Assembly: GCF_004348995.1 (NCBI RefSeq)
Contig: NZ_SMKQ01000038.1
Coordinates: 1 to 52,832 of the forward strand
Length of the DNA: 52,832 nucleotides
From: Nonomuraea terrae
GTDB taxonomy: Bacteria; Actinomycetota; Actinomycetes; Streptosporangiales; Streptosporangiaceae
Reading direction: 5' to 3'
The notes beneath the pieces were generated by a model, which was given only the letters and a program-made list of their open reading frames with translations, did not search any database and was not told where the DNA came from. Both the position numbers and the translations under genes were made by a program. Positions 24,874-33,897 of this stretch are shown here, piece by piece. The stretch's first letter is position 1. Every line of letters begins with the position of its first letter.

Positions 24874-25602
24874 GTGGCAACTGATCCCCAGAGGGACTCG
24901 GCCCGGAACGTCCAGGTCGTGCAGGCCCTCGGCGCCCGCATCGTCGGCGGCTCGCTGGCCCCCGGCACGTCCATCCCCATCGAGGAGGAGCTGGTCTCCG
25001 AGCTCGGTGTGGGCCGCTCGGCCGTGCGCGAGGGCGTGAAGGTGCTGGCCGGCAAGGGCCTGCTGGAGACCAGGAGGAGCGCGGGCACGATCGTGCGCCC
25101 CCGCGCGTCCTGGAACCTCCTCGACGCCGACGTGCTGAGCTGGCGCTTCGAGCCGCAGCCGCGGCCGGAGGACATCCGGGTGCTGGCCGACCTGCGCGTC
25201 GCTCTGGAGCCGGGCGCGGCCAGAGTGGCCGCCGAACGCGCGGACGCGGCCGCCGTGCGCCGCATCGACGAGGCCCTGGCCGCGCTGTACGCCACCGCCG
25301 ACGACCCCGAGCCGTTCATCGAGGCCGACCTGGCCTTCCACCAGGCCGTGTTCGCCGCGGCCGACAACGACCTGCTGCTCTACATCTACGACATGATCAG
25401 CATCGCCCTGCGGTCGGTGCGCCAGGTGCACACCCGCTCGGTCGAGCACAACAAGGAAACGCTGCCCGGCCACGAGCGCGTCGCCCAGGCGATCCGGCGC
25501 CGCCACCACCGCAAGGCCGAGGAGGCCATGCGGGGCGTGGTCGAGGTCGCCCGCGCCGACGCCGCGCGAAGCGCCGACCAGCACGCACGTCTCTGCTGCT
25601 AG
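24874..25602 (+). CDS. GntR family regulator, FCD (FadR-like) type
   Basis: 242 residues. Winged helix at ~12-78 (ALGARIVGGSLAPGTSIP, then LGVGRSAVREGVKVLAGKGLL), then an all-alpha FCD ligand domain (~100-225) with the metal-site-bearing FIEADLAFHQAVFAAADN segment. FCD proteins bind organic acids or sugar acids. GTG start at 24874. It leads the CoA/SDR gene set by 26 bases and probably controls it and itself through the twin palindromes upstream. Confidence 0.9.
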   Translation: MATDPQRDSARNVQVVQALGARIVGGSLAPGTSIPIEEELVSELGVGRSAVREGVKVLAGKGLLETRRSAGTIVRPRASWNLLDADVLSWRFEPQPRPEDIRVLADLRVALEPGAARVAAERADAAAVRRIDEALAALYATADDPEPFIEADLAFHQAVFAAADNDLLLYIYDMISIALRSVRQVHTRSVEHNKETLPGHERVAQAIRRRHHRKAEEAMRGVVEVARADAARSADQHARLCC

Positions 25603-25628
25603 AAGAGCTGCTAGAAAAGAGCCGATCC

Positions 25629-26393
25629 GTGGACGTCCTGCTCGACGTCGACGGCCCCGTGGCCGTCGTCACCCTCAACAGACCCGCCAAGCTCAACGCC
25701 ATCACCCCCGACATGGCAGCCATGCTGCGCGCCTGCCTGGACCGGGTGGACGCCGACCCGGGCATCCGGGTGGCCGTGCTCACCGGCGCCGGAGAACGCT
25801 CGTTCTGCGTCGGCAGCGACATCGGCGAGCTCGACGCGTACGCCACCCCGTGGGAGTTCCGCAACCGGGCCGACTACGGCGACGCCGTCCGCGCGCTGCG
25901 CAAGCCGATCGTCGCGGCCGTCAACGGCTACGCCTACGGCGGCGGCCTGGAGCTGGCCCTGGCCTGCGACATCAGGCTGGCGGCCGAGACCGCCATGTTC
26001 GCCGCGCCGGAGATCAAGCTCGGCTGGATCGGCGGCAGCGGCCAGTCGGCGTTGCTCGCCCATGCCGTCGGGCCGGGCAACGCGGCCAAGATGCTGCTCA
26101 CCGGCGACCCGATCGACGCCGCCAGGGCCGCGGCCTGGGGCCTGGTGACCGACGTGCATCCGCGGGAGGAGCTGATACCGGCGGCACGGAGGCTGGCCGA
26201 GACCATCGCCGCACGGCCGCCGATCGCCGCGCAGACCGCCAAGGCCAACCTCAGGGCGGCCTACTCGATGCCGCTCGACCAGGCCATCCGCTACGAACGC
26301 GACCTGCAGACCGTCTGCTTCGCCACCGCCGACGCGGCTGAGGGCCGGGCCGCCTTCGCCGCCCGGCGCGAGCCCGTCTTCGAGGGGCGCTGA
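25629..26393 (+). CDS. Enoyl-CoA hydratase/isomerase family protein
   Basis: 254 residues with the crotonase fold: ERSFCVGSDIGEL and NGYAYGGGLELALACDIR carry the oxyanion hole. One catalytic Glu is retained (Glu108 in GGGLELA). The position of the second (usually in the G..PG.GGTQ segment) reads GWIGGSGQS and is altered, so the reaction may be isomerisation or another crotonase chemistry rather than hydration. The stop overlaps the CoA-transferase ATG (one base shared). Follows the GntR gene directly. Confidence 0.9.
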   Translation: MDVLLDVDGPVAVVTLNRPAKLNAITPDMAAMLRACLDRVDADPGIRVAVLTGAGERSFCVGSDIGELDAYATPWEFRNRADYGDAVRALRKPIVAAVNGYAYGGGLELALACDIRLAAETAMFAAPEIKLGWIGGSGQSALLAHAVGPGNAAKMLLTGDPIDAARAAAWGLVTDVHPREELIPAARRLAETIAARPPIAAQTAKANLRAAYSMPLDQAIRYERDLQTVCFATADAAEGRAAFAARREPVFEGR

Positions 26394-27583
26394 TGGGCGT
26401 CCTCGACGGCTACCGCGTGGTCGACCTGTCGATCGCGATGGCGGGCCCGCTGGCCGCCATGCGACTGGGCGACCTCGGCGCGGACGTGGTCAAGGTGGAG
26501 CCGGTGACCGGCGAGTGGCAGCGGCACGCCCCGGCGGGCGGCGCGACCGGCAACCGGGTGAACGCCTCGTTCCTGTCGCTCAACCGCAACAAGCGCAGCC
26601 TCGCCGTGGACCTCAAGTCGCAGGAGGGCCGCGAGATCGTGCACCGGCTCGCCGCGACCGCCGATGTGTTCCTGCAGAACTACCGGCCCGGCGTGGCCGA
26701 GCGGCTCGGCATGGACCACGCCACGATCAGCGGGCTCAACCCCTCCGTCGTGTACGTCTCCATGTCCGGCTACGGCGAGAGCGGCCCGTACGTGTCGAGG
26801 CCCGGCCAGGACCTGCTGCTCCAGGCCATGAGCGGCGCCATGCTGAGCACCGGCCGGGACGGCGACCCGCCCGCGCCCGCCGGCACGTACGCGATCGACG
26901 CCATCACCGCCTACAGCGCGTTCGAGGGCGCGCTGGCCGCGCTGCTGCACCGCGAGCGGACCGGCGAGGGCCAGCGGGTGAGCGTGAACATGCTGGACGC
27001 GGCCGTCGCCGTGCAGATGCAGGAGCTGTCGGTCTTCACGGTCGGCAAGGTGCCGCAGCGGCGCGGGCGCGAGCCGCACGGCCACACCTACATCCGGGCC
27101 CCGTACGGCGTGTTCGCCACCAAGGACGGCTACCTCGCGCTCGCCATGCCGCGGCTCGACGCGCTGGCGGTCGCCCTCGGCCTGCCGGAGCTCGCCGCCA
27201 TGGATGGCGACGCCGACGGCCACACCAGGCGGGACGAGATCACCGCGATGGTGGCCCGCCGCCTGCCGGAGCGCACGACCGCCGAGTGGCTGGAGATCTG
27301 CGCCCGCCACGACCTGTGGGCCGGGCCGGTGTACGGCTACGCGGAGCTGGTGAACGACCCGCAGGTCAGGCACAACGGCTCGTTCGTCACCTACGAGCAC
27401 CCCACCGAGGGCACCGTCACCACACCGGGCTTCCCGTACGGACTCAGCGCGACCCCGCCGCAGGTGCGCAGGGGCGCCCCGCTCGCGGGCGAGCACACCA
27501 GGGAGCTGCTGGAGGAGCTCGGCTACCCGGCGGAGCGCGCGGCGGAGCTGCTGGCGAAGGGCGTGCTGGCATGCTCGGACTGA
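26393..27583 (+). CDS. Class III CoA-transferase (CaiB/BaiF family)
   Basis: 396 residues. The opening VLDGYRVVDLSIAMAGPLAA and the FLSLNRNKRSLAVDLK segment are typical of the family, and the catalytic aspartate is at 169 in the TYAIDAITAY motif, the same position as the known class III enzymes. It would transfer CoA from a donor thioester to an acid, giving the substrate for the crotonase next to it. The gene overlaps the next by 13 bases. Confidence 0.92.
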   Translation: MGVLDGYRVVDLSIAMAGPLAAMRLGDLGADVVKVEPVTGEWQRHAPAGGATGNRVNASFLSLNRNKRSLAVDLKSQEGREIVHRLAATADVFLQNYRPGVAERLGMDHATISGLNPSVVYVSMSGYGESGPYVSRPGQDLLLQAMSGAMLSTGRDGDPPAPAGTYAIDAITAYSAFEGALAALLHRERTGEGQRVSVNMLDAAVAVQMQELSVFTVGKVPQRRGREPHGHTYIRAPYGVFATKDGYLALAMPRLDALAVALGLPELAAMDGDADGHTRRDEITAMVARRLPERTTAEWLEICARHDLWAGPVYGYAELVNDPQVRHNGSFVTYEHPTEGTVTTPGFPYGLSATPPQVRRGAPLAGEHTRELLEELGYPAERAAELLAKGVLACSD

Positions 27584-28611
27584 CCTGGGACCACCCGCGC
27601 GGGTACGCCCCGCTGGACGAGCTGACGCGGCTCGACCTGGCCGGGCGCAACCCGTACGGGGACGTGCCGGAGCCGATCATGTGGGACCGGCAGCCGCTGG
27701 AGGGCTTCGAGTCGGAGCCGATCGCGCGGCTGTGCGAGACGTACGACGTGCTGGTGGTCGACCATCCCGGTCTCGGGGCGGCGCTGGACGCGCTGATGCC
27801 GATGGAGGAGCTGTTCACGGCGGACGAGCTGGCGGCCGTGCGGGCCGGCACGGTTGGCCGCGGCTACGACAGCTACCACCTCGACGGCCGCCAGTGGGCG
27901 CTGCCGCTGGACGCCGCCGCCCAGGTGGCCGCCGCCCGCCCCGGCGTGACCGTCCCGGAGACGTGGCCCCAGGTCGTGGAGCTGGCGCGGAGCACGCGGA
28001 CGGCGTTGTGCCTGGGCGGGCCGCACGCGTTCCTGATGTTCTGCGCGCTGTGCGAGGGCGACTTCCTCGGCGAGGAGACCGGGGAACGGGCGCTGGAGAC
28101 GATGGCCGAGCTGCTGGCGCTGTCCGATCCGGAGGTCTCCCTGCGCAACCCGATCGGCGTGCTGGAGGCCATGACGGACGGCGGCCCCGACCTGTGCCCC
28201 CTGCTGTACGGCTACGCCTCCTACCCCCTGGCCTGGGCCGACGCCCCCGCCTGGCCGGGCGGCGCGCCGGGCAGCGTGCTCGGCGGCACCGGACTCGCGG
28301 TCTCCCGGCGGCGCGCCGAGGGAATCCGCGAGGCAGTCCGCGCCAACCTGCTGCGCCTGGTGTCCGAGCCGGTGCAGACCCGGCTGTTCCCGGCGACCGG
28401 CGGGCAGCCCGCCGCCCGCGCCGCGTGGGAGCGCGCCGGCTTCCACCGCGACACCCGCGCCACCGTGGAGGCCGCCTGGGTCAGGCCGCGTTTCCCCGGC
28501 TACATCGCCCTGCAGGAGAGGTCGTCCGCGCTGATCCGCGACGGGCTGCTCGCCCGCGTGAAGACCCGCGACGTGCTCAAGGAGCTGCACGAGAAATGGA
28601 GGAACGCATGA
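27571..28611 (+). CDS. Signal-less solute-binding-protein homologue
   Basis: 346 residues beginning at MLGLTWDHPRGYAPLDEL, with no signal peptide or lipobox, so it appears cytoplasmic. The overall pattern (hinged alpha/beta, WAL.LDAAAQVAAARP, then ETWPQVVELAR, and a late GYIALQERSS helix) is that of extracellular sugar-type solute-binding proteins, with the conserved-looking TWDHPRGY start seen in signal-less homologues. No transporter genes are linked. It overlaps its neighbours by 13 and 4 bases, inside a CoA-pathway operon, so it may be an intracellular carrier, scaffold or regulator of the pathway. Function unknown. Confidence 0.72.
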   Translation: MLGLTWDHPRGYAPLDELTRLDLAGRNPYGDVPEPIMWDRQPLEGFESEPIARLCETYDVLVVDHPGLGAALDALMPMEELFTADELAAVRAGTVGRGYDSYHLDGRQWALPLDAAAQVAAARPGVTVPETWPQVVELARSTRTALCLGGPHAFLMFCALCEGDFLGEETGERALETMAELLALSDPEVSLRNPIGVLEAMTDGGPDLCPLLYGYASYPLAWADAPAWPGGAPGSVLGGTGLAVSRRRAEGIREAVRANLLRLVSEPVQTRLFPATGGQPAARAAWERAGFHRDTRATVEAAWVRPRFPGYIALQERSSALIRDGLLARVKTRDVLKELHEKWRNA

Positions 28612-29312
28612 CCACGGCGCTCGTCACCGGCGCCGCCGGAGCGCTCGGCCGCGCGATCGCGGCCCGCCTGGCCGCCGACGGCCACCGGGTGGCGGCACTC
28701 GACGTCGACGCGAGCTCGCTCGACGGCGACCTCGCACTCAAAGCGGATCTGCGCGACCCGGCGGCGATCGAGGCCGCGTTCGCCGAGACGGCCGCGCGGC
28801 TCGGGCCGGTCGGGATCCTCGTCAACAACGCCGCCGTCTACCCGGCCCGGCCGTTCCTGGAGGTGCCGCTGGCCGAGTACGACGCCGTGCACGCGGTCAA
28901 CCAGCGCGCCTACTGGCTGTGCGCCCAGCACGCGGCCCGCCAGATGAACGCGAACGGCGGCGGCGCGATCGTCAACGTCGCCTCGATCACCATGCACGGC
29001 GGCTGGTCCGACCTGGCCGCGTACGTGGCCACGAAGGGCGCGGCGGCCTCTTTGACCCGGGCGCTGGCCCGCGAGCTGGGCCCGGGCGAGATCCGGGTCA
29101 ACTGTGTCTCCCCCGGCGCGTTCCCGACGGCCGCCGAGGAGATCCACGAGGACCCGGAGGCGTACAACGCGATGGTGCTGGAGCGGCAGGCGCTGCGGCG
29201 GCGCGGCAGGCCCGAGGAGCTGGCCGCCGTGGTGGCGTTCCTGGCCGGGCCGGACGCCTCCTTCGTCACGGGCCAGACCATCGAAGTCAACGGAGGGTGG
29301 GTGATGGCATGA
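28608..29312 (+). CDS. SDR family dehydrogenase
   Basis: 234 residues, classical SDR: TGAAGALG (7-14), NNAA, catalytic Ser in NVASITMHGG, Tyr-x3-Lys in AAYVATKG, and the C-terminal FVTGQTIEVNGGW. Probably oxidises a hydroxyl made by the crotonase partner or a sugar substrate. Start ATG 28608 overlaps the upstream stop (ATGA); the next gene starts in the same way. Confidence 0.93.
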   Translation: MTTALVTGAAGALGRAIAARLAADGHRVAALDVDASSLDGDLALKADLRDPAAIEAAFAETAARLGPVGILVNNAAVYPARPFLEVPLAEYDAVHAVNQRAYWLCAQHAARQMNANGGGAIVNVASITMHGGWSDLAAYVATKGAAASLTRALARELGPGEIRVNCVSPGAFPTAAEEIHEDPEAYNAMVLERQALRRRGRPEELAAVVAFLAGPDASFVTGQTIEVNGGWVMA

Positions 29313-30355
29313 CGCCGGACCGCAGGCGGCTGGCCGAGCTGACGGGCGACCTCGGCGCGGCTGGAGGGGTGCGCCTGGTGACGCTGGGCGACGGGGTGGA
29401 GCGCGGCATCAGGGCGCTGGAGTTCCGCACCGGATCGGGTCTGGCGTTCGACGTGCTGGTGGACCGGTGCATGGACATCGGGCACGCCGAGCACGCCGGG
29501 CGCTCGTTCGGCTGGCGCTCCCCCACCGGCTTCCGGCACCCGGGGCTGCACGAGCACGCCGACGAGGACGGGCTGTCGTGGCTGCGCTCGTTCTCGGGGC
29601 TGATCGTCACCGCCGGGCTCGACCACACGTTGTTCGGGGACGAGGTGCCCGCCGACACTTACCGGTATCCGCCCCGGCAGTCCGTACGGCACGGGCTGCA
29701 CGGCCGGGCCGGCAACCTGCCCGCCCGGCTGACCGGCTACGGCGAGCGGTGGGACGGCGAACGCTGCGTGCTGTGGGCGGAGGGCGAGGTGCGCCAGGCG
29801 GCGGTCTTCGCCGAGAACCTGCGCCTGGTGCGCCGGATCGAGGCCGATCTCGGCGGCGACGAGATCCGGCTGGTCGACACGGTGACCAACGCCGGGTTCG
29901 AGCCGGCGCCGCACATGTACCTGTACCACATCAACCTGGGCTGGCCGCTGCTCGACGAGGGCGCCAGGTTCGACGCCGACATCCGCGAGACGCTGTGGCA
30001 GAGTGACAGCGTGGCCGAGCAGAAGGCCGACCACGTCGTCTTCCCAGGGCCGGCTCCGGGGTTCGTGGAGCAGGTGTACGAGCACGCGCTCGTGCCTCGC
30101 GCCGACGGGCTGCACAGGGTGGCCGTGGTCAACGACCGGCTGGGCATGCGGGTGGCGGTGGAGTGGCGGGCCGCGGAGTTCCCGTACTTCTTCGAGTGGC
30201 TGAACCTGCGCTCCGGCAACTACGCGGTGGGGCTGGAGCCGTCCACGCACCACGTGGCCGGCGACGCGGCGGCGCGCCGGGACGGCGCCATGATCTGGCT
30301 CGGCCCGCAGGAGTCGCGGACGTACCACACGACGTTCCGGGTGGAGGCCCCATGA
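29309..30355 (+). CDS. DUF4432 / aldose 1-epimerase-like protein
   Basis: 348 residues resembling the galactose-mutarotase superfamily DUF4432 group: LAFDVLVDRCMDIGHAEHAG near the start, RSFSGLIVTAGLDHT, and YHINLGWPLLDEG. The fold handles carbohydrate rings, so a sugar or a sugar-derived acid is a possible pathway substrate. It is the last gene of the coupled set (ATGA overlap with the SDR) and is followed by a convergent amidohydrolase only 16 bases away. Confidence 0.8.
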   Translation: MTPDRRRLAELTGDLGAAGGVRLVTLGDGVERGIRALEFRTGSGLAFDVLVDRCMDIGHAEHAGRSFGWRSPTGFRHPGLHEHADEDGLSWLRSFSGLIVTAGLDHTLFGDEVPADTYRYPPRQSVRHGLHGRAGNLPARLTGYGERWDGERCVLWAEGEVRQAAVFAENLRLVRRIEADLGGDEIRLVDTVTNAGFEPAPHMYLYHINLGWPLLDEGARFDADIRETLWQSDSVAEQKADHVVFPGPAPGFVEQVYEHALVPRADGLHRVAVVNDRLGMRVAVEWRAAEFPYFFEWLNLRSGNYAVGLEPSTHHVAGDAAARRDGAMIWLGPQESRTYHTTFRVEAP

Positions 30356-30371
30356 GTTGACGGGCCGAGGC

Positions 30372-31202
30372 TCAGCCCAGCCGGTACGCCCGCCGTGCCG
30401 TGCCGGCGAAGACCTGGGCACGCTCGTGTTCCGACAGCCCGGCGCACAGCTCGTCGGCGGCCGCGGCGACCTGTTCGTACTCGGCGGCCAGCAGGCAGAC
30501 CGGCCAGTCGGAGCCGAACATCACCCGCTCGGGCCCGAACGCCTCCAGCACCACCTCGGCGTACGGCCGCAGGTCGGCCACCCGCCAGGAGGCCCAGTCG
30601 GCCTCGGTGACCATGCCGGACAGCTTGCAGAAGACGTTGGGGTGGGCGGCCAGCTCGCGGACGCGCGTACGCCACGGCTCCAGCTCGCCGGAGGCGATCG
30701 GCGGCTTGGACAGGTGGTCGAGCACGAACGTCAGCTCGGGCAGCGCGGCCACGGTCTCGATGGCGGCGGTCAGCTGGTGCGGCAGCGTGAGCAGGTCGTA
30801 GGCCAGCCCGGCGGCGGCCACGGCGGCCAGGCCCCGGCGCACGTCGGGGCGGGTGAGCCAGGCCGGGTCGGGCTCGGACTGCACGCCGTGACGCACGCCC
30901 ACGAGCCCGGCGGGCAGCGCGGCCAGCGTGTCGGCGACGTCGGGCGCGGTGAGCTCGATCCAGCCGACCACCCCGGCGACCAGCTCCGACGCGGCGGCCA
31001 GGGCCAGGAACTCGCGCGTCTCGTCGAGGGCGGGCAGCACCTGCACGAGCACCGTGCGGGTCACCCCGGCCGAGGCGGCGTGATCGGCGAGATCGCCGAG
31101 GGTGAACGAGCGGCGCACGGGCGCCATCCGCTCCGGCTCCAGCCAGGCGTGCGGGCGTGCGGACAGGTCCCAGACGTGGTGGTGGGCGTCGATGCGGCTC
31201 AT
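30372..31202 (-). CDS. Amidohydrolase 2 family (L-fuconolactonase-like)
   Basis: 276 residues of the PDC-hydrolase/sugar-lactonase branch: N-terminal DAHHHVWD with metal-binding His7 and His9, FVLDHLSKPP, NVFCKLSGMV and the catalytic Asp in VMFGSDWPVC. This matches L-fuconolactonase/4-sulfomuconolactonase-type enzymes, which open a sugar lactone. I use ATG 31202; upstream ATGs at 31247 and 31334 add no homology. It is divergent from the GH95 fucosidase, which makes a role in fucose oxidation plausible. Confidence 0.85.
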   Translation of the reverse strand: MSRIDAHHHVWDLSARPHAWLEPERMAPVRRSFTLGDLADHAASAGVTRTVLVQVLPALDETREFLALAAASELVAGVVGWIELTAPDVADTLAALPAGLVGVRHGVQSEPDPAWLTRPDVRRGLAAVAAAGLAYDLLTLPHQLTAAIETVAALPELTFVLDHLSKPPIASGELEPWRTRVRELAAHPNVFCKLSGMVTEADWASWRVADLRPYAEVVLEAFGPERVMFGSDWPVCLLAAEYEQVAAAADELCAGLSEHERAQVFAGTARRAYRLG

Positions 31203-31485
31203 GGGGTTCCAGCTCCGTGCGGGTCGGTACGGCTCGGTCAGGATCATGCCATGGCCGGGGGACGACGGCCGCACGCAACCTAACAGACCTCCTATGTTTC
31301 GTCCGAATTGCCGCCAGCTATGGACAGATCTCACCGTTACGCGTAGATATACATCCGACGTGTCCGAGTAATCTCCACGAACCCATCGCCTTCGACTCCC
31401 CGCGTACGCGGGTCCGACGTCCGGCGAGCGCGCCGATACGGCGCGGCCCTCCCGACTCCCCTCGGCTCACTGAACAGGAGTGACG
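31203..31485. promoter_or_regulatory. Divergent promoter region with AACA-n9-TGTT element
   Basis: 283 bases between the amidohydrolase and GH95 genes. AACAGACCTCCTATGTT (31282-31298) is an inverted AACA/TGTT element in GntR-operator style, plausibly for the fusion regulator encoded after GH95. AGGAG at 31476-31480 is the GH95 ribosome site. No clear sigma-70 boxes. Confidence 0.4.
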
Positions 31486-33894
31486 GTGACCAACGACGGC
31501 TACACACGGCGAGGCGTGATCACGACCGGCTTAGGCGCGGCGGCCGGGACCCTGCTGGCGGGCGGCGTCACCGCCGGCCCCGCGCGGGCGGCCGACCAGG
31601 CCGGCCCGCTCACCCTCTGGTACACCCGCCCGGCCGCCGAATGGCTGGAGGCATTGCCGGTCGGCTGCGGGCGGCTCGGCGCCATGGTCTTCGGCGGCGT
31701 GACAACCGAGCGGCTGCAGCTCAACGAGGACAGCATCTGGGCCGGCGGGCCGCACGCCTACGACAGCCCCGAGGCCCTGGCCGCACTTCCGCAGATCAGG
31801 CAGCTGGTCTGGGAGGACAAGTGGCAGGCCGCGCAGAACCTGGCCGACCAGAAGTTCCTCGGCCGGCCCAGCGAGCAGGCGGCGTACCAGGTGCTGGGCG
31901 ACCTCACGCTGACGTACCCGGGGCCCGAGGAGTTCGGTGAGTACCGGCGCGAGCTCGACCTGACGCGGGCGGTCACCACCGTGACGTTCGTCCGCGACGG
32001 CGTACGGCACACGCGCGAGGTCTTCGCCAGCCGGCCCGACCAGGTCATCGTCGTCAGGCACACGGCAGACAGAGCGGGCGCGGTGACGTTCCGTGCGGCC
32101 TTCTCCAGCCCGCAGAGCTCGGCCGCGTCCGCGGCCGACCGCGACACGATCGCGCTCGACGGGGTCAGCGGCGCGTCCCAGGGCCGCCCGGGCGAGGTCC
32201 GCTTCCGCGCCCTGGCCAGGGCCGAGGCGAAGGGCGGCACGGTCACCACGGACGGCGGCACGCTGGCCGTCGAGGGCGCCGACGAGGTCACGCTGCTGAT
32301 CTCCATGGGGTCGAGCTACCGCAGCTTCAAGGACGTCGGCGGCGACCCGGCCGAGGTGGCAGGGCGGCATCTCGTCCGGGCGAAGGAGCGGCCGTACGAG
32401 ATGCTGCTGCGCCGGCACGTGGAGGACCACCGGCAGCTGTTCGGGCGGGTGGAGATCGACCTCGGCACCTCGGAGGCGGTCGCTCTGCCGACCGACGAGC
32501 GCATCGCCCGCCGTCAGCTCGACACCGACCCGCAGCTCGCCGCGCTCTACTTCCAGTACGGCCGTTACCTGCTGCTCTCCAGCTCCCGTTCCCCCGGCTA
32601 CGCCGCCAACCTGCAAGGCATCTGGAACGACTCCCTCGCGCCGGCCTGGGAGTCGAAGTACACCATCAACATCAACTGCGAGATGAACTACTGGCCGGCC
32701 GGGCCCGCCAACCTCATCGAGTGCATGGATCCGCTGTTCGACCTCATCAAGGACCTGGCGGAGACCGGCGCCCGGACGGCGAGGACGATGTACGGCGCCA
32801 AGGGCTGGGTGGCCCACCACAACACCGACGGCTGGCGTGGGACCGCGCCCGTCGACTTCGCCTTCTACGGCGTGTGGCCCACCGGCGGCGCGTGGCTGTG
32901 CCTGACGCTGTGGGAGCACTACCTCTACACGGGTGACGAGCGGCGGCTGCGCGAGCACTTCCCGCTGATCAGGGGCTCGGTGGAGTTCTTCCTCGACACC
33001 CTGCAGACCGACCCCAGGACCGGCTACCTGGTGACCAACCCCTCGCACTCCCCCGAGGTCGGCCACCACGAGGACGGCGGCGAGAACGTCAGCATCTGCG
33101 CCGGCCCGACCATGGACATGCAGATCCTGCGCGACCTGTTCGGCGCGTTCGCCGAGGCGTCGGAGGTCCTCGAGGCCGAGGCAGGCATGCGGGCGCAGGC
33201 GCTGGAGGCCCGCGAACGGCTCGTGCCCCACCAGATCGGTCATCTGGGGCAGATCCAGGAGTGGCAGGAGGACTACCGGGGCGACGCCGCGCTCTCGCGC
33301 AGCCGCCACATCTCCCACCTGTGGGGGCTGTTCCCCGGGCACCAGATCGACCCGCGCCTGTCTCCCGACCTGGCCAGGGCCGCCCGGCGCACGCTGGAGC
33401 TGCGCGGGGAGGCGGGGGCCGGGTGGTCGCTGGCCTGGAAGATCAACTTCTGGGCGCGGCTGCTGGACGCCGCCGAGGCGTACAAGCGGCTGGGGAACCT
33501 GCTGGTGCCCGCGCGTACCGCGCCCAACATGTTCGACCTGCACCCGCCGTTCCAGATCGACGGCAACTTCGGCGGCGTCTCCGGCATCACCGAGATGCTG
33601 CTGCAGAGCCACGGCGGCCAGGTGCACCTGTTGCCCGCCCTGCCCGCCGCCTGGCCGGCCGGGTCGTTCCGCGGCCTGCGGGCGCGCGGCGGTTTCGAGG
33701 TGGACGTGGAGTGGGCCGGTGGCGCGCTGCGCCGTGGGCGCGTCCGCTCCGACCTGGGCCGCCCGCTCACCCTGCGCACCGCGACCCCTGTCACGGTGAC
33801 GGAGGACGGCCGGCCGGTGCGCGGGGAGCGCCCGGAGCCGGGCGTCGTCACCTTCCCCACCTGGAGGGGCGCCACCTACGAGATCACCGTCTGA
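31486..33894 (+). CDS. GH95 alpha-L-fucosidase, Tat-exported
   Basis: 802 residues. The N-terminus has a twin-arginine signal ([15 protein letters not shown]) ending near ARA-AD, so it is exported. The sequence [21 protein letters not shown], then [15 protein letters not shown] (about residues 396-409) and FQIDGNFGG (Asp about 692) match GH95 inverting alpha-L-fucosidases; the Asn/Asp there correspond to the catalytic base system. I prefer GTG 31486, five bases after AGGAG, over GTG 31480. A rare TTA leucine codon (31531) lies in the signal peptide. It would release L-fucose from glycans outside the cell. Confidence 0.9.
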   Translation: MTNDGYTRRGVITTGLGAAAGTLLAGGVTAGPARAADQAGPLTLWYTRPAAEWLEALPVGCGRLGAMVFGGVTTERLQLNEDSIWAGGPHAYDSPEALAALPQIRQLVWEDKWQAAQNLADQKFLGRPSEQAAYQVLGDLTLTYPGPEEFGEYRRELDLTRAVTTVTFVRDGVRHTREVFASRPDQVIVVRHTADRAGAVTFRAAFSSPQSSAASAADRDTIALDGVSGASQGRPGEVRFRALARAEAKGGTVTTDGGTLAVEGADEVTLLISMGSSYRSFKDVGGDPAEVAGRHLVRAKERPYEMLLRRHVEDHRQLFGRVEIDLGTSEAVALPTDERIARRQLDTDPQLAALYFQYGRYLLLSSSRSPGYAANLQGIWNDSLAPAWESKYTININCEMNYWPAGPANLIECMDPLFDLIKDLAETGARTARTMYGAKGWVAHHNTDGWRGTAPVDFAFYGVWPTGGAWLCLTLWEHYLYTGDERRLREHFPLIRGSVEFFLDTLQTDPRTGYLVTNPSHSPEVGHHEDGGENVSICAGPTMDMQILRDLFGAFAEASEVLEAEAGMRAQALEARERLVPHQIGHLGQIQEWQEDYRGDAALSRSRHISHLWGLFPGHQIDPRLSPDLARAARRTLELRGEAGAGWSLAWKINFWARLLDAAEAYKRLGNLLVPARTAPNMFDLHPPFQIDGNFGGVSGITEMLLQSHGGQVHLLPALPAAWPAGSFRGLRARGGFEVDVEWAGGALRRGRVRSDLGRPLTLRTATPVTVTEDGRPVRGERPEPGVVTFPTWRGATYEITV

Positions 33895-33897
33895 CCG

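Noticed and set aside
26515..28611. A 698-codon frame spanning CoA-transferase and binding-protein-like genes
   Set aside because: The first half is out of frame with the CoA-transferase and lacks motifs. The real start of the second gene is ATG 27571.
30396..31283. Plus-strand frame opposite the fuconolactonase-like gene
   Set aside because: Antisense shadow; the minus-strand protein has clear metal-binding motifs.
31531..33627. A 698-codon minus-strand frame opposite GH95
   Set aside because: Antisense shadow with no domain content; GH95 carries clear catalytic motifs.
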